Assembly (NCBI GenBank): GCA_963738365.1
Contig: CAVTWH010000007.1
Location: 1,178,001-1,242,000, forward strand
Reading direction: 5' to 3'
Source of the DNA: CAVTWH01 sp963738365
GTDB taxonomy: Bacteria; Actinomycetota; Actinomycetes; Mycobacteriales; Micromonosporaceae
Length of the DNA stretch: 64,000 bases
The notes below the pieces were generated by a model. That model searched no databases. It was not told the origin of the DNA and was given only the letters and a program-made list of their open reading frames with translations. Below, piece by piece: positions 23,723 through 40,555 of this stretch. Position 1 is the first letter of the stretch. Each line of letters begins with the position of its first letter. Both the position numbers and the translations under genes were made by a program.

Positions 23723-25384
23723 TTGACCACGCAGCCGCACGCCGAACTCGTCCACGGCACCGAGTGGTGGCGGCACGCCGTCATCTACCAGGTGTACCCG
23801 CGCTCGTTCGCCGACGGCGACGGGGACGGCCTGGGTGACCTGCCCGGGATCACCGCCCGCCTGGACCACCTGGTCGAGCTCGGCGTCGACGCGGTGTGGC
23901 TGTCGCCGTTCTACCGCTCGCCGATGGCCGACGCCGGCTACGACGTCTCCGACTACCGGGACATCGACCCGATCTTCGGCACGCTGGCCGACGCCGACGC
24001 GCTGATCGCCGCCGTGCACGACAAGGGCCTGCGGATCATCGTCGACCTGGTCCCCAACCACACCTCCAGCCGGCACCCGTGGTTCGCCACCGCGCTGGCC
24101 GCCGCCCCCGGCAGCCCGGAACGGGAGCTGTACCTGTTCCGCGACGGCCGGGGTGCGGACGGGGCGCTGCCGCCCAACGACTGGCAGAGCGTCTTCGGCG
24201 GGCCGGCCTGGACCCGGGTCCCGGACGGCCAGTGGTACCTGCACCTGTTCGCCCCCGAGCAGCCGGACCTGAACTGGGACAACCCGAGGGTCCGGGGCGA
24301 GTTCGAGTCGATCCTGCGGTTCTGGCTGGACCGGGGCGTGGACGGGTTCCGGGTGGACGTGGCGCACGGCCTGATCAAGGCGCCCGGCCTGCCCGACTGG
24401 GGCGGCGAGCCGGCGGTGCCGGCCGACGACGGCGCGGACGTCGCCCGCGAGCCGATGTGGGACCAGGACGGCGTGCACGAGATCTACCGCTCCTGGCGCA
24501 AGATCCTGGACGCCTACCCGGGCGGGCGCATCCTGGTCGCCGAAGCCTGGGTGTCGCCGCTGGACCGGCTGTCCCGGTACGTGCGCGGCGACGAGATGCA
24601 CCAGGCGTTCAACTTCACCTTCCTGCAGACGCCGTGGCGGGCCGAAGCGCTGCGCGAGGTGATCGCCTCGTCGCTGGCCACGTCGTCCTCGGTGGGGGCG
24701 CCGACCACCTGGGTGCTGTCCAACCACGACGTGACCCGGCACGCCACCCGGCTGGCGCTGGACTCCACCGCGCTGGCGCTGGGCCCCACCGCCACGCACC
24801 GCGCCTGGCAGCCCGGGGACCCGGAGCCGGACGCCGAGCTGGGGCTGCGCCGGGCCCGGGCGGCCACCCTGCTGATGCTCGCCCTGCCCGGCTCGGCCTA
24901 CCTCTACCAGGGCGAGGAGCTGGGGCTGCCGGAGGACATCTGGCTCCCCGACGACGTGCGCCAGGACCCGACCTGGCTGCGCTCGGGGTACACCAACCGG
25001 GGTCGGGACGGCTGCCGGGTGCCGATCCCGTGGGCGGCGGACGCCCCGTCCTACGGCTTCGGGCCGACCGGGGCGAGCTGGCTGCCGCAGCCGCCGGTGT
25101 GGGCCCGGTACGCCCTCGACCGGCAGCGCGGCGTGCCCGGCTCCACCTACGAGCTGTACCGGGCGGCGCTGGCCCTGCGCCGCGGCCACAACCTGGGCGG
25201 CGAGCGGCTGGAGCCGCTGCGCCACGACGCCGACGTGCTGGCCCTGCGGGTCGGCACGGTCACCGTGCTGACCAACCTCGGCGCCGCGCCGGTGGAGCTG
25301 CCGGCGGGTACCGTGCTGATCTCCAGCGTCGAGCTGTCGGGCAGGGTACTCCCGCCCGACACCACGGTGTGGCTTTCTCCGTGA
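23723..25384 (+). CDS. GH13 alpha-glucosidase (oligo-1,6-/alpha-1,4-glucosidase type)
   Basis: A 553-aa intracellular (beta/alpha)8 enzyme. WWRHAVIYQVYPRSFADGDG opens the domain. Nucleophile Asp in GFRVDVAHGL, acid/base Glu in LVAEAWV, and transition-state Asp in SNHDVTRH are all present. DLPGITARLDHL is the QPDLN-type glucosidase loop pattern. It would release glucose from short alpha-glucosides such as maltose or isomaltose; linkage preference cannot be read. TTG start at 23723 with GAGGAG 7 nt upstream. Confidence 0.9.
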   Translation: MTTQPHAELVHGTEWWRHAVIYQVYPRSFADGDGDGLGDLPGITARLDHLVELGVDAVWLSPFYRSPMADAGYDVSDYRDIDPIFGTLADADALIAAVHDKGLRIIVDLVPNHTSSRHPWFATALAAAPGSPERELYLFRDGRGADGALPPNDWQSVFGGPAWTRVPDGQWYLHLFAPEQPDLNWDNPRVRGEFESILRFWLDRGVDGFRVDVAHGLIKAPGLPDWGGEPAVPADDGADVAREPMWDQDGVHEIYRSWRKILDAYPGGRILVAEAWVSPLDRLSRYVRGDEMHQAFNFTFLQTPWRAEALREVIASSLATSSSVGAPTTWVLSNHDVTRHATRLALDSTALALGPTATHRAWQPGDPEPDAELGLRRARAATLLMLALPGSAYLYQGEELGLPEDIWLPDDVRQDPTWLRSGYTNRGRDGCRVPIPWAADAPSYGFGPTGASWLPQPPVWARYALDRQRGVPGSTYELYRAALALRRGHNLGGERLEPLRHDADVLALRVGTVTVLTNLGAAPVELPAGTVLISSVELSGRVLPPDTTVWLSP

Positions 25385-25423
25385 GCGTTTACCATGGCCG
25401 ACCGCGCGGGCATAGGTTGAGGT

Positions 25424-28563
<3,140 letters not shown>

Positions 28564-28640
28564 CTCACGGTGATGATTGGGGGCCGGGTCCGGCGGGCAG
28601 ATAGCCACGAGTTCGGTTCTGGCCGTTGGGGGTTGACACG

Positions 28641-30749
<2,109 letters not shown>

Positions 30750-30750
30750 G

Positions 30751-32997
<2,247 letters not shown>

Positions 32998-33015
32998 GCC
33001 CCGGGGGGAGCGCAG

Positions 33016-34749
33016 ATGGAGTTCGCGGTGTGGGCACCGACGGCCGACCGGGTACGCCTGGCCACGCTGGGCAGCTTCCGGCCGATGGTCCGGGGCGACG
33101 ACGGCTGGTGGCGCGCCCAGGCGCCGGCCGGACCCGGTGACGACTACGCCTTCCTGCTGGACGACGACCCGACGCCGCTGCCCGACCCGCGCTCGCTCTG
33201 GCAGCCGCAGGGCGTGCACGGCCCCAGCCGGGTCTACGACCACGCCGCCTACCGCTGGCACGACCAGGCGTGGACCGGCCGCCAGCTGGCCGGGTCGGTG
33301 ATCTACGAACTGCACGTCGGCACGTTCACCCCGGCCGGTACCTTCGACGCCGCCGTCGAACGGCTGGACCACCTGGTCGACCTCGGGATCGACCTGGTCG
33401 AGCTGCTGCCGGTCAACTCGTTCAACGGCGCGCACAACTGGGGGTACGACGGCGTCGCCTGGTACGCCCCGCAGCACAGCTACGGCGGGCCGGACGGACT
33501 CAAGCGCTTCGTGGACGCCTGCCACGCCAAGGGCCTCGGCGTGCTGCTCGACGTGGTGTACAACCACTTCGGCCCGTCCGGCGCGTACGCCCCACGGTTC
33601 GGCCCCTACCTGTCGGGCGGCGCCAACACCTGGGGCCGCTCGGTCAACCTGGACGGCCCCGACTCCGGCGAGGTCCGCCGCTACCTGCTCGACAACGCGC
33701 TCATGTGGCTGCGCGACTACCACCTCGACGGGCTGCGCCTGGACGCCGTGCACGCCCTGGTCGACCACGGCGCCACCCACCTCCTGGAGGAGTTCGCGGT
33801 CGCCGTGGACGCCCTGGCCACCCACCTGCGCCGCCCGCTGACCCTGATCGCCGAGTCGGACCTCAACGACGCCCGGCTGGTCACCGCCCGGGAGGGCGGC
33901 GGCTACGGGCTGACCGCCCAGTGGAACGACGACGTCCACCACGCGCTGCACGCCCTGCTGACCGGCGAGCGGCAGGGCTACTACGGCGACTTCGGCTCGC
34001 TGGACACGCTGGCCACCGTGCTGCGCAACGGTTTCTTCCACGCGGGGACCTACTCGTCGTTCCGGCGCCGGGTGCACGGCCGGGCGGTGGACACCGCACG
34101 GGTGCCGGCGTACCGCTTCGTGGTCTTCCTGCAGGACCACGACCAGATCGGCAACCGGGCCACCGGCGACCGGCTCACCGCCACGCTCTCTGACCGGCTG
34201 CTGCGGGTGGGCGCGGTGCTGCTGCTCACCTCCCCGTTCACCCCGATGCTGTTCATGGGCGAGGAGTGGGGGGCGCGTACCCCCTGGCAGTTCTTCACCA
34301 GCCATCCCGAGACCGAGCTGGGCGATGCGGTGCGGGCCGGGCGGCGGGCCGAGTTCGCCGCGCACGGCTGGGCCGATGCCGACGTGCCCGACCCGCAGGA
34401 CCCGCAGACCTTCGCCCGTTCCAAGCTGGACTGGAGCGAGCTGGACCGGCCGGAGCACGCTGCCCTGCTGGCGCTCTACCGGGATCTGATCGCGCTGCGC
34501 CGCTCGCGCCCCGAGCTGACCGATCCGCGCCTGGACCGGGTGGACGTGCGGGTTGATGGCGACTGCCTGGTGCTGCGCCGGGGCGCCTGCACCATCGTGG
34601 CCAACCTGGGGGACGCCGAGTCCACTGTGGACCTCGGCGTGCCGGTGCGCCGGGTGCTGCTCGCCACCGACGACGGCGTTGCGCTGACCGCGACCATGGT
34701 CCACGCTCCACCCACCAGTGCGACGGTCATCGACACCCCGACAAGCTGA
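33016..34749 (+). CDS. treZ: Malto-oligosyltrehalose trehalohydrolase
   Basis: A 577-aa GH13_10 enzyme cleaving trehalose from malto-oligosyltrehalose. An N-terminal E-set domain (MEFAVWAPTADRVRLA) precedes the barrel with YDGVAWYAPQHSYGGP, DGLRLDAVHALVDHG (nucleophile), LIAESDLNDARL (acid) and VFLQDHDQIGN (third Asp). Last gene of the glgX-treY-treZ operon. Its final 200 nt are present again, in decayed form, at about 43420-43625 on the far side of the accessory segment. Confidence 0.96.
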   Translation: MEFAVWAPTADRVRLATLGSFRPMVRGDDGWWRAQAPAGPGDDYAFLLDDDPTPLPDPRSLWQPQGVHGPSRVYDHAAYRWHDQAWTGRQLAGSVIYELHVGTFTPAGTFDAAVERLDHLVDLGIDLVELLPVNSFNGAHNWGYDGVAWYAPQHSYGGPDGLKRFVDACHAKGLGVLLDVVYNHFGPSGAYAPRFGPYLSGGANTWGRSVNLDGPDSGEVRRYLLDNALMWLRDYHLDGLRLDAVHALVDHGATHLLEEFAVAVDALATHLRRPLTLIAESDLNDARLVTAREGGGYGLTAQWNDDVHHALHALLTGERQGYYGDFGSLDTLATVLRNGFFHAGTYSSFRRRVHGRAVDTARVPAYRFVVFLQDHDQIGNRATGDRLTATLSDRLLRVGAVLLLTSPFTPMLFMGEEWGARTPWQFFTSHPETELGDAVRAGRRAEFAAHGWADADVPDPQDPQTFARSKLDWSELDRPEHAALLALYRDLIALRRSRPELTDPRLDRVDVRVDGDCLVLRRGACTIVANLGDAESTVDLGVPVRRVLLATDDGVALTATMVHAPPTSATVIDTPTS

Positions 34750-34770
34750 GCTGGTCCTGCGGGTCGGTAG

Positions 34771-35095
34771 TCACGAAGCGGCGGCGCGACGCCCCAGACG
34801 CTCTCGAACGCCTGGTAGCAGGCTCGCACAGTCTGCGGCTCGTCGGTGATCTCGACGGACGTGTTGGTGCCATTGCCGGCGTAGTGCAGGAACAGTACGA
34901 GTTGTTCGTCGAAGACGTAGGAATCGCCGCTGCCCGAGAGCGTAGCTTTGGCAAGAGCGGCCCTGGACACGTAGCGGATGTCGCTCGACCTCGGTTCCGT
35001 AGGCGTCTCGGGTCTCCAGGTGCACGAACGACTTCCTCCTCTTTCCGCACAGCTCGTTGAGCTCATGGTGGTTACGGACTGCATCACCTTTGCTG
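34771..35095 (-). pseudogene. Decayed DUF6879 gene
   Basis: Two frames together recall the neighbouring DUF6879 protein. Frame one gives KSFVHLETRDAYGTE near 35000-35050, matching AYHLEMRDVYAAS of the intact gene. Frame two gives SGSGDSYVFDEQLVLFLHYAGNG and CYQAFESVWGVAPPLRDY, matching the ALPGADFWIFD...VRFGHFAGDG and AFEAVWERATPHADF part. The middle of the domain is missing, the frame shifts, and a stop precedes any good start. It lies immediately after treZ at the left edge of the accessory segment. Confidence 0.7.
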
Positions 35096-35240
35096 GAAGA
35101 ACGGGATCATCCGATAGGGGATCTCCACCCATGTCTCGCCCTTCCGGATGTCCGAAGTGACCTTCGTCGAGCTTCTCACCGACGTGCCACGCCCAAGTCC
35201 ACCGGAGGACGGTGGATCGGCATTCAGGCGCCAGCATATG

Positions 35241-35756
35241 TCAGGCCACGAAATCGGCGTGCGGTGTAGCTCGTTCCCACACCGCTTCGAAGGCTGACCT
35301 GCACAAGTTGGCAATGGCCGGTTCCGTGCGGATCTCGTCGCAGATCCACTGTCCGTCGCCGGCAAAGTGGCCGAACCGTACTATGCAGCTGTCGAATATC
35401 CAAAAGTCGGCACCGGGCAGGGCTATGTCGACGGCATGAGATCTGGGCAGCCAACGCACATCCTCCCCGGCGACCAGATTGTTGACTGTTCCTGCGTATT
35501 CGAAACGGGCGGATTCGCTCAGGGGAACTGAGACGAGGTGAACACGGCGGACCAGCACGCCCCTGCCGGTCGTCTCTTGAATCAAGGATATCCAAGGCTG
35601 CCAGTAGTCGGTGTTCTCCCACTTGCCCGTCTTCTGCCACACCTTGAAATCTGCTTCCTCGTAGGAGGCGGCGTAGACGTCGCGCATTTCCAGGTGGTAG
35701 GCCGAATGTTGTGCGCTGGTCAGCAGATCCTCAAAGCTGGACTTGTTCTGCTGCAT
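35241..35756 (-). CDS. DUF6879 family protein
   Basis: A 171-aa soluble protein. SAYHLEMRDVYAASYEEADF, VRRVHLVSVPLSESARFEY, DVRWLPRSHAVDIALPGADF and VRFGHFAGDGQW are the order and motifs of DUF6879, a family usually encoded beside XRE regulators in actinobacteria. Function unknown. Ribosome site GGGAGG before the ATG. Overall GC is clearly below that of the flanking sugar genes, fitting acquisition with the accessory segment. Confidence 0.87.
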   Translation of the reverse strand: MQQNKSSFEDLLTSAQHSAYHLEMRDVYAASYEEADFKVWQKTGKWENTDYWQPWISLIQETTGRGVLVRRVHLVSVPLSESARFEYAGTVNNLVAGEDVRWLPRSHAVDIALPGADFWIFDSCIVRFGHFAGDGQWICDEIRTEPAIANLCRSAFEAVWERATPHADFVA

Positions 35757-35865
35757 CGTATGCCTCCCACAGCACTGGGGCCCATGCGAGCCGGGATGCG
35801 GATCATCGCCTCGTGTTCGGGACTCTTGTCTCGTGTCCTAGCACGGACCTACCGACCTCGCATTG

Positions 35866-36321
35866 TCACCTCGAGTCGACCGTGGTCGGAGAGGTACATC
35901 CCTCGGCACGAATCTTCATCCACAGTTTGCCAAACATATTTTGCCCGGTGCCGTCCGCACCCGCACCCCAGAAGTAGTCGGTCGGCGAATCCTCAACAAT
36001 CTCCTCATCGCCGCTTTCTCTGAGCGCTGCTCGCGCCTCCGGATGCTGCGCAAGCTTGGTGCGCAGGATTTCCTCCACGACCGCGAGCTTCTTGTGGCCC
36101 CAATCAGGGCATCTAGCGGCTCTGTATGTCTTGTTCGCCAAGGTCTTCGCCTGAAGAGGGCTGCGAGCGTTACGAATGACCTCCTGGCCCTGGGGGTCCG
36201 TGCATTTCGCGGCCTGGTAGGCGTGTTCCGCTGTTGGGTAGAGCTTTCCATTGAACTCGATGGCGTGCGCCGAGAAATTGTTCAAGACGTAAAACCTGGG
36301 CGTGTAGAAGTTGATCGTCAT
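35866..36321 (-). CDS. NADAR domain protein (YbiA-like)
   Basis: A 151-aa soluble protein. FYTPRFYVLNNFSAHAIEFN, LYPTAEHAYQAAKC, DWGHKKLAVVEEILRTKL and TDYFWGAGADGTGQNMFGKL follow the NADAR (DUF1768) fold, including the conserved Glu-His pair and the final WG..DG.GQN.LG..LM signature. NADAR proteins act as N-glycosidases on ADP-ribosyl-type or riboflavin-pathway intermediates, and some remove ADP-ribose from guanine. The substrate here is not known; no DarT-like toxin is seen nearby. Ribosome site GAGGAGG. Read in the same direction as the DAO-like and HTH genes. Confidence 0.9.
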   Translation of the reverse strand: MTINFYTPRFYVLNNFSAHAIEFNGKLYPTAEHAYQAAKCTDPQGQEVIRNARSPLQAKTLANKTYRAARCPDWGHKKLAVVEEILRTKLAQHPEARAALRESGDEEIVEDSPTDYFWGAGADGTGQNMFGKLWMKIRAEGCTSPTTVDSR

Positions 36322-36368
36322 TGGCCTCCTCTGTCAGTTGCAGTCTCGGCTCGCGTAGTGCGTGGCGT

Positions 36369-37319
36369 TCAGTTGCCAACGGCGGTGGTGGTCACGTCGT
36401 CCGCACATCCCCACGAGAGCGTGACGCCCGCGCCTCCATGACCGTAGTTGTGGATCAGGCGAGTGCCGTTCGTGTGCTGCATGTCGAGTCGCACGTACGG
36501 TCGGGTTGGACGGAGGCCGACGCGATGCTCCAGAACATGGGCACCGCGGAGGCGCGGCTCGACCTGCGAGCAGCGAGCCAGTATCGCCGACGACGTGGCG
36601 AGGTCGGGCTCTCGATTCGACTGGCCTGGTTGAGCGACGCCACCGAGGATTACCGTTTCGCCGTGTGGGCTGAAATGTAGGAGGTCGGTCGACGGCCCGG
36701 TGTCTTCGGAGAAGAACTCGGTAAGGCCGGGATTTTCGACGACGACCAGTTGGCCGCGGATGGGCGTCAATTGGGGGTCCGGTACCAACTCGCGGGCGCC
36801 CATGCCGGCGCAGTTCACCACGATCGGCGCCTGTCCGATGACTTCGTCGAAGGATCGGACCCGCCGGATCTGGATGGCGCCGCCTGCTTCGGAGAGGCGA
36901 CGCTGGAGGTAGTCGAGGTAGCGGGGCATGTCGATGAGTGGGACCGTGAACCGCCAGCCCGTGACGAAGCCGGCTGGCAGCTCGCCGGGTTCGCACATGC
37001 GGAATCCATCGAGTTGGTTGCCCCATTCTGGGGGATCGACCAGAGTGCGTGATGCCTCAACGCCTGAGGCGAGGTGGACGCCGGTCTGTGGGTCCTGGGC
37101 CAGCTTGCGGAATACTTCCAGGCTGCGGGCGCTCCAGGCACGGACCCTCTGAATGGGTTCGACGAGGTACGGGCCCCACATTGCGCCGGCGGCCATTGAG
37201 GTAGTTTTCCGTGGCGATTCCGCCGCATAGACGCTAACGCGCAGTCCTGCTTCGGCCATACGGATTGCACTGGTCAGGCCGGACACACCGGCGCCGATGA
37301 CGAGGACGTCTTTGCCCAT
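36369..37319 (-). CDS. FAD-dependent D-amino-acid-oxidase-like enzyme
   Basis: A 316-aa flavoprotein. DVLVIGAGVSGLTSAIRMAE is the dinucleotide-binding motif. TSMAAGAMWGPY, VVNCAGMGARELV, PIRGQLVVVE and the C-terminal LIHNYGHGGAGVTLSWGCA with GLRPTRPYVRL are the DAAO signatures. D-amino acid oxidases convert D-amino acids to keto acids, ammonia and peroxide; length fits the family. Starts 18 nt after the HTH/TPR gene, so likely co-transcribed with it and with NADAR. The nearby permease and amidase suggest a nitrogen-scavenging theme (inference). Confidence 0.88.
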   Translation of the reverse strand: MGKDVLVIGAGVSGLTSAIRMAEAGLRVSVYAAESPRKTTSMAAGAMWGPYLVEPIQRVRAWSARSLEVFRKLAQDPQTGVHLASGVEASRTLVDPPEWGNQLDGFRMCEPGELPAGFVTGWRFTVPLIDMPRYLDYLQRRLSEAGGAIQIRRVRSFDEVIGQAPIVVNCAGMGARELVPDPQLTPIRGQLVVVENPGLTEFFSEDTGPSTDLLHFSPHGETVILGGVAQPGQSNREPDLATSSAILARCSQVEPRLRGAHVLEHRVGLRPTRPYVRLDMQHTNGTRLIHNYGHGGAGVTLSWGCADDVTTTAVGN

Positions 37320-37337
37320 GGTGTCGACGGTAGCGGG

Positions 37338-38762
37338 TCAGGCCGGCTGTTTGGCGAGTGCGGCGTCCAGGTCGGGGAGGACGTCGGCAACGCCTTGGTG
37401 ACGCTTGCGGCGGCGCATCTCGCTGGCCAGCGCCCGTAGCAAGGCGTTGCTGCGTGGTGAGCGGACCCGGTCGAGGCGGGGTATCGCGATCCGAACGACA
37501 TCGCACGCTTCGTCGAGTTTGCCGTGGGCGGTATATCCGAGCGCGAGCCACGCGCCCTCGTAGAGAGCGCGGCGCTGATAGGGCACGTCAGGACGCCGAG
37601 CGTAGGCGCCCGTGCGGAGCAGCAACTCACCCTTCCGAAGCAGTGAACGCCCGGATGAGGCGGTTCGCCCGGCAGCAGCCTGGCGGCCGGCGAGGATCAT
37701 TGCGTACCCAGCCTGACAGTCCAGGTGGCTCGGGGTCAGGTAATACATCCACTCTGGATCGCGATCCGGTTGACGATGGGCGAGCTGATCCCTGGATTGG
37801 ACCCAGGCCCGTTCGCAATCGTCCATGCGCCCGGCGGCGGCGTAGGCGTACGCGAGGCGGGACATGACGGACGCCTGCACGGTGGCGGGCGATCGGTGGC
37901 TGATCTGGCGGGCTGCCTCGCCGAGAGCCACGCCATCGCTGGCGTCGTCTTGAGATGCGGCCTGGAACGACAGGTCGGCGAGGATGTGCGCCTCCATCGC
38001 CCGGTACCTGGCGTCATGTGCCGCACGTAGCCCAGTGAGGAAGTATCTCTGGGCAAGGCCCGGTCGTGCGGCGTCGAATGCCTTCCAGCCGGCGAGTTGC
38101 GCGAGGTCCGCCAACGCCATCAACAAGCGACGGACCGTGGCGTCGCTGTGTCCGCCGTCGCGGAGTACGAGCATTACGGCACGGACTTGGGCGCCGACGT
38201 AGCCGAGTCCGGCCGCCCCGCCGTGTTCGTCGTCGAGCGTCTGTAGTTGTGGGACGGTCGCTTCGATCTGGTCCACAAGCGGCTCGTCACTGGCCACCAC
38301 CGGGGACGTGGCGGTGGTCGCAGGGAGCTGGCCGGCGAGGTAGACGCCTACTGCACGGGTGAGCGCTGCGCCGGATACGGACAGGAACAGGCGCCGATCC
38401 ACAAGTCCTCCCAGCAGCCAGTCTTCGGCTACCAGCATGGTGCTCGCGATTGTCCAAGGTCCGTCCATGCCGGCACTGGCTGGCAGTACCAGGGTGGCAT
38501 CCTGGTCGCCCACCCGCCCGGGCCACAAGTCCCGAGGTGTGATGACACGGCCGAGGTGCCGGGAAAGGACGTACGCGGTGAGAGCGGGCAGCGGGGGCCG
38601 CGGAAGTCCGTCTCCGTCTCGCCAGTAGTACGGGGCTGTCTCGGCCACTGTGCCCGCCCCGAACAGCCGGTTCAGATCGCGGGCTAGCGCCCGTGGGCTG
38701 AGTCCTGCCTCTGCCAGGTGCGCTCTCAACGCCGGGTTAGCCCGGTCGGGTTGAGCTGCCAT
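37338..38762 (-). CDS. HTH/TPR-type regulator
   Basis: A 474-aa soluble protein. The N-terminal 70 residues (LRAHLAEAGLSPRALARDLN, AYVLSRHLGRVITPRDLWPG) form the divergent helix-turn-helix often seen in actinobacterial regulators. The rest, from about 150 on, is helical with TPR-like repeats (LADLAQLAGWKAFDAARPGL, YAYAAAGRMDDCERAW). DNA and ligand are unknown. ATG 38762 follows GGAGG at 5 nt. First gene of the minus-strand accessory operon, divergent from the permease operon across 375 nt, so it may control both (inference). Confidence 0.8.
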   Translation of the reverse strand: MAAQPDRANPALRAHLAEAGLSPRALARDLNRLFGAGTVAETAPYYWRDGDGLPRPPLPALTAYVLSRHLGRVITPRDLWPGRVGDQDATLVLPASAGMDGPWTIASTMLVAEDWLLGGLVDRRLFLSVSGAALTRAVGVYLAGQLPATTATSPVVASDEPLVDQIEATVPQLQTLDDEHGGAAGLGYVGAQVRAVMLVLRDGGHSDATVRRLLMALADLAQLAGWKAFDAARPGLAQRYFLTGLRAAHDARYRAMEAHILADLSFQAASQDDASDGVALGEAARQISHRSPATVQASVMSRLAYAYAAAGRMDDCERAWVQSRDQLAHRQPDRDPEWMYYLTPSHLDCQAGYAMILAGRQAAAGRTASSGRSLLRKGELLLRTGAYARRPDVPYQRRALYEGAWLALGYTAHGKLDEACDVVRIAIPRLDRVRSPRSNALLRALASEMRRRKRHQGVADVLPDLDAALAKQPA

Positions 38763-38825
38763 CCGATCCTCCAAGGTCGACCGACCGTATGCAGAGGGTA
38801 GCGGTATGAGTCGATGGACGCGGCC

Positions 38826-39047
38826 TCAGGTTGACGATTTTGACGCTTCTTTCCTCTCCCCGGTGGCGGCAGGCACGCGGTGTTCTAGAAGCACCCCGCC
38901 GGTGCACGCCAGCTGGCTGCGCCGGCGGGTGATCCCATCGGAGATCGGAGAAGCCGATGCGTCAGCGATGATCCGCACCAAGCGCCGTGAGATCGGGACT
39001 TCGACCGGCACCTTGTCAAGGACTGCAATTCCTTCTGCTTGATACAT
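38826..39047 (-). CDS. Possible small unknown protein
   Basis: A 73-aa frame starting MYQAEGIAVLDKVPVEVPIS with reasonable codon use (many G/C third positions) in the gap between the HTH/TPR and permease genes. A rival frame exists on the other strand and no clear ribosome site precedes either. No family recognised. The gap otherwise must hold the divergent promoters. Confidence 0.3.
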   Translation of the reverse strand: MYQAEGIAVLDKVPVEVPISRRLVRIIADASASPISDGITRRRSQLACTGGVLLEHRVPAATGERKEASKSST

Positions 39048-39137
39048 GCCAACGGCTGCCCCGAGTCGGTTCCGGCCCAATCAGATCGGTCTCCTTGGCT
39101 CCCCCCAATGAACCCTATGTTTGAAGGGATTTTCCCG

Positions 39138-40550
39138 GTGTCGTATCCGGTTGATGAGTTGCAGCAGTTTGGCTACCAGCAGGAGTTGCGGCGCGAGCTG
39201 CGGTTCCGTGACCTGCTGGCCTACGGGTTGATCTTCATGGTTCCGATCGCGCCGATGGCCATCTTCGGTGCGGTGTTCTCCGCCTCCGGCGGGATGGTCG
39301 TCCTGGCCTACGTCATCGGCATGGTGGCTCTGGTGTTCACCGCGTTCTCCTACTCGCGGATGGTGAACGCGTTCCCCCTGTCCGGCTCCGTCTACAACTA
39401 TGTCGGTAGGGGGATCGGTGCCCCGTTCGGGTTTGTGGCCGGCTGGGCGATCATGCTCGACTACATTCTCGTACCGTCGCTGCTGTATCTGGTGGCCTCG
39501 GTGGCCATGCACGCCACCGTTCCCGCCGTGCCGGTGTGGTTGTGGCTGGTCGCCTTTGTGCTGACCAACACGGTGGTCAACAGTCTGGGTATCAAGATGA
39601 CCGCCCGGTTCACCTGGTTCATGCTGGCCGGTGAGTTACTGGTGCTGGGTGTCTTCCTCGCCGTCGGGGTGTGGGCGATCCGCTCCGGTAGGGGACATTG
39701 GACGTGGGAGCCGATGTACAACCCGCACAGCTTCAGCCTGTCGATCGTGCTCGCGGCGACCGCCGTCGCGGTGCTCAGTTTCCTGGGCTTCGACGGAATC
39801 TCCATGCTGGCCGAGGAGAGCCGCGGCGGCGGCAAGATGGTCGGCCGGGCGATGGCCGGGGCGTTGCTGTTGGCCGGGGTGCTGTTCATTGCCCAGACCT
39901 GGCTGGCAGCCATTCTCACCCCCGACCCGCAGGCCCTGATCGCCAACGGCGATCCGGGAGGTACCGCGTTCTATGACGCGGCGAGCGTGGCGGGTGGGCA
40001 TTGGTTGGCGACGCTGTGCGCGGTCGCCACCGCGATCGCCTGGGGTCTGCCGGATTCGATGGTGGCGCAGGTCGCCATCTCCCGCCTGCTGTATGCCATG
40101 GCCCGTGACAAGCAACTCCCCGGCTTCCTGGCGAAGGTGTCCCGCCGGCACAACGTTCCCCGCAATGCCATCCTTCTCGTGGCTGCCGTGAGCCTCGGGT
40201 TGGGTCTGTACATGAACTCCCGTGGCGACGGCATCGCCCTGCTCTCCAGCATGATCAATTTCGGGGCACTGACAGCATTCCTGCTGCTGCACCTATCGGT
40301 GATCGTCTACTACGTGTTCCAGCGTCGCAACCGCAACCTCCTCGCCCACCTGCTCATGCCCGCCTTCGGTGCCACCATCCTCGGGTTCGTGATCTGGAAC
40401 GCCAACGTTGCAGCCCAACGCCTCGGCTTCGTCTGGATCGGCCTCGGAGTCCTGGTCCTGGCCGGCATGTACGCGACCGGCCGACGACCGCGCCTGTCCG
40501 GCCTGGAACCTGCCCAGCCGGCCGCAGGCCGCGTTCACGAGAAGGTGTAA
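39138..40550 (+). CDS. APC-family amino-acid/amide permease
   Basis: Integral membrane transporter of about 470 aa with 12 predicted helices. LRRELRFRDLLAYGLIFMVP is the conserved APC start, followed by FSYSRMVNAFPLSGSVYNYVGRGIG and LGFDGISMLAEESRGGG. Substrate probably an amino acid, amine or amide. The GTG at 39138 has AAGGGA 8 nt upstream and is preferred; ATGs at 39108 and 39117 are in frame but lack ribosome sites. Followed after 5 nt by an acetamidase/formamidase gene, suggesting uptake of the amidase substrate or its precursor. Confidence 0.88.
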   Translation: MSYPVDELQQFGYQQELRRELRFRDLLAYGLIFMVPIAPMAIFGAVFSASGGMVVLAYVIGMVALVFTAFSYSRMVNAFPLSGSVYNYVGRGIGAPFGFVAGWAIMLDYILVPSLLYLVASVAMHATVPAVPVWLWLVAFVLTNTVVNSLGIKMTARFTWFMLAGELLVLGVFLAVGVWAIRSGRGHWTWEPMYNPHSFSLSIVLAATAVAVLSFLGFDGISMLAEESRGGGKMVGRAMAGALLLAGVLFIAQTWLAAILTPDPQALIANGDPGGTAFYDAASVAGGHWLATLCAVATAIAWGLPDSMVAQVAISRLLYAMARDKQLPGFLAKVSRRHNVPRNAILLVAAVSLGLGLYMNSRGDGIALLSSMINFGALTAFLLLHLSVIVYYVFQRRNRNLLAHLLMPAFGATILGFVIWNANVAAQRLGFVWIGLGVLVLAGMYATGRRPRLSGLEPAQPAAGRVHEKV

Positions 40551-40555
40551 CCGAG

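Noticed and set aside
34476..35237. Continuous minus-strand open frame through the DUF6879 relic into treZ
   Set aside because: Only a central part resembles DUF6879; the N-terminal match lies in another frame and the rest is antisense to treZ, so it is not an intact gene.
38806..39042. Plus-strand open frame in the HTH/permease gap
   Set aside because: No motif or ribosome site, and codon bias is weaker than in the overlapping minus-strand frame, which itself is only tentative.
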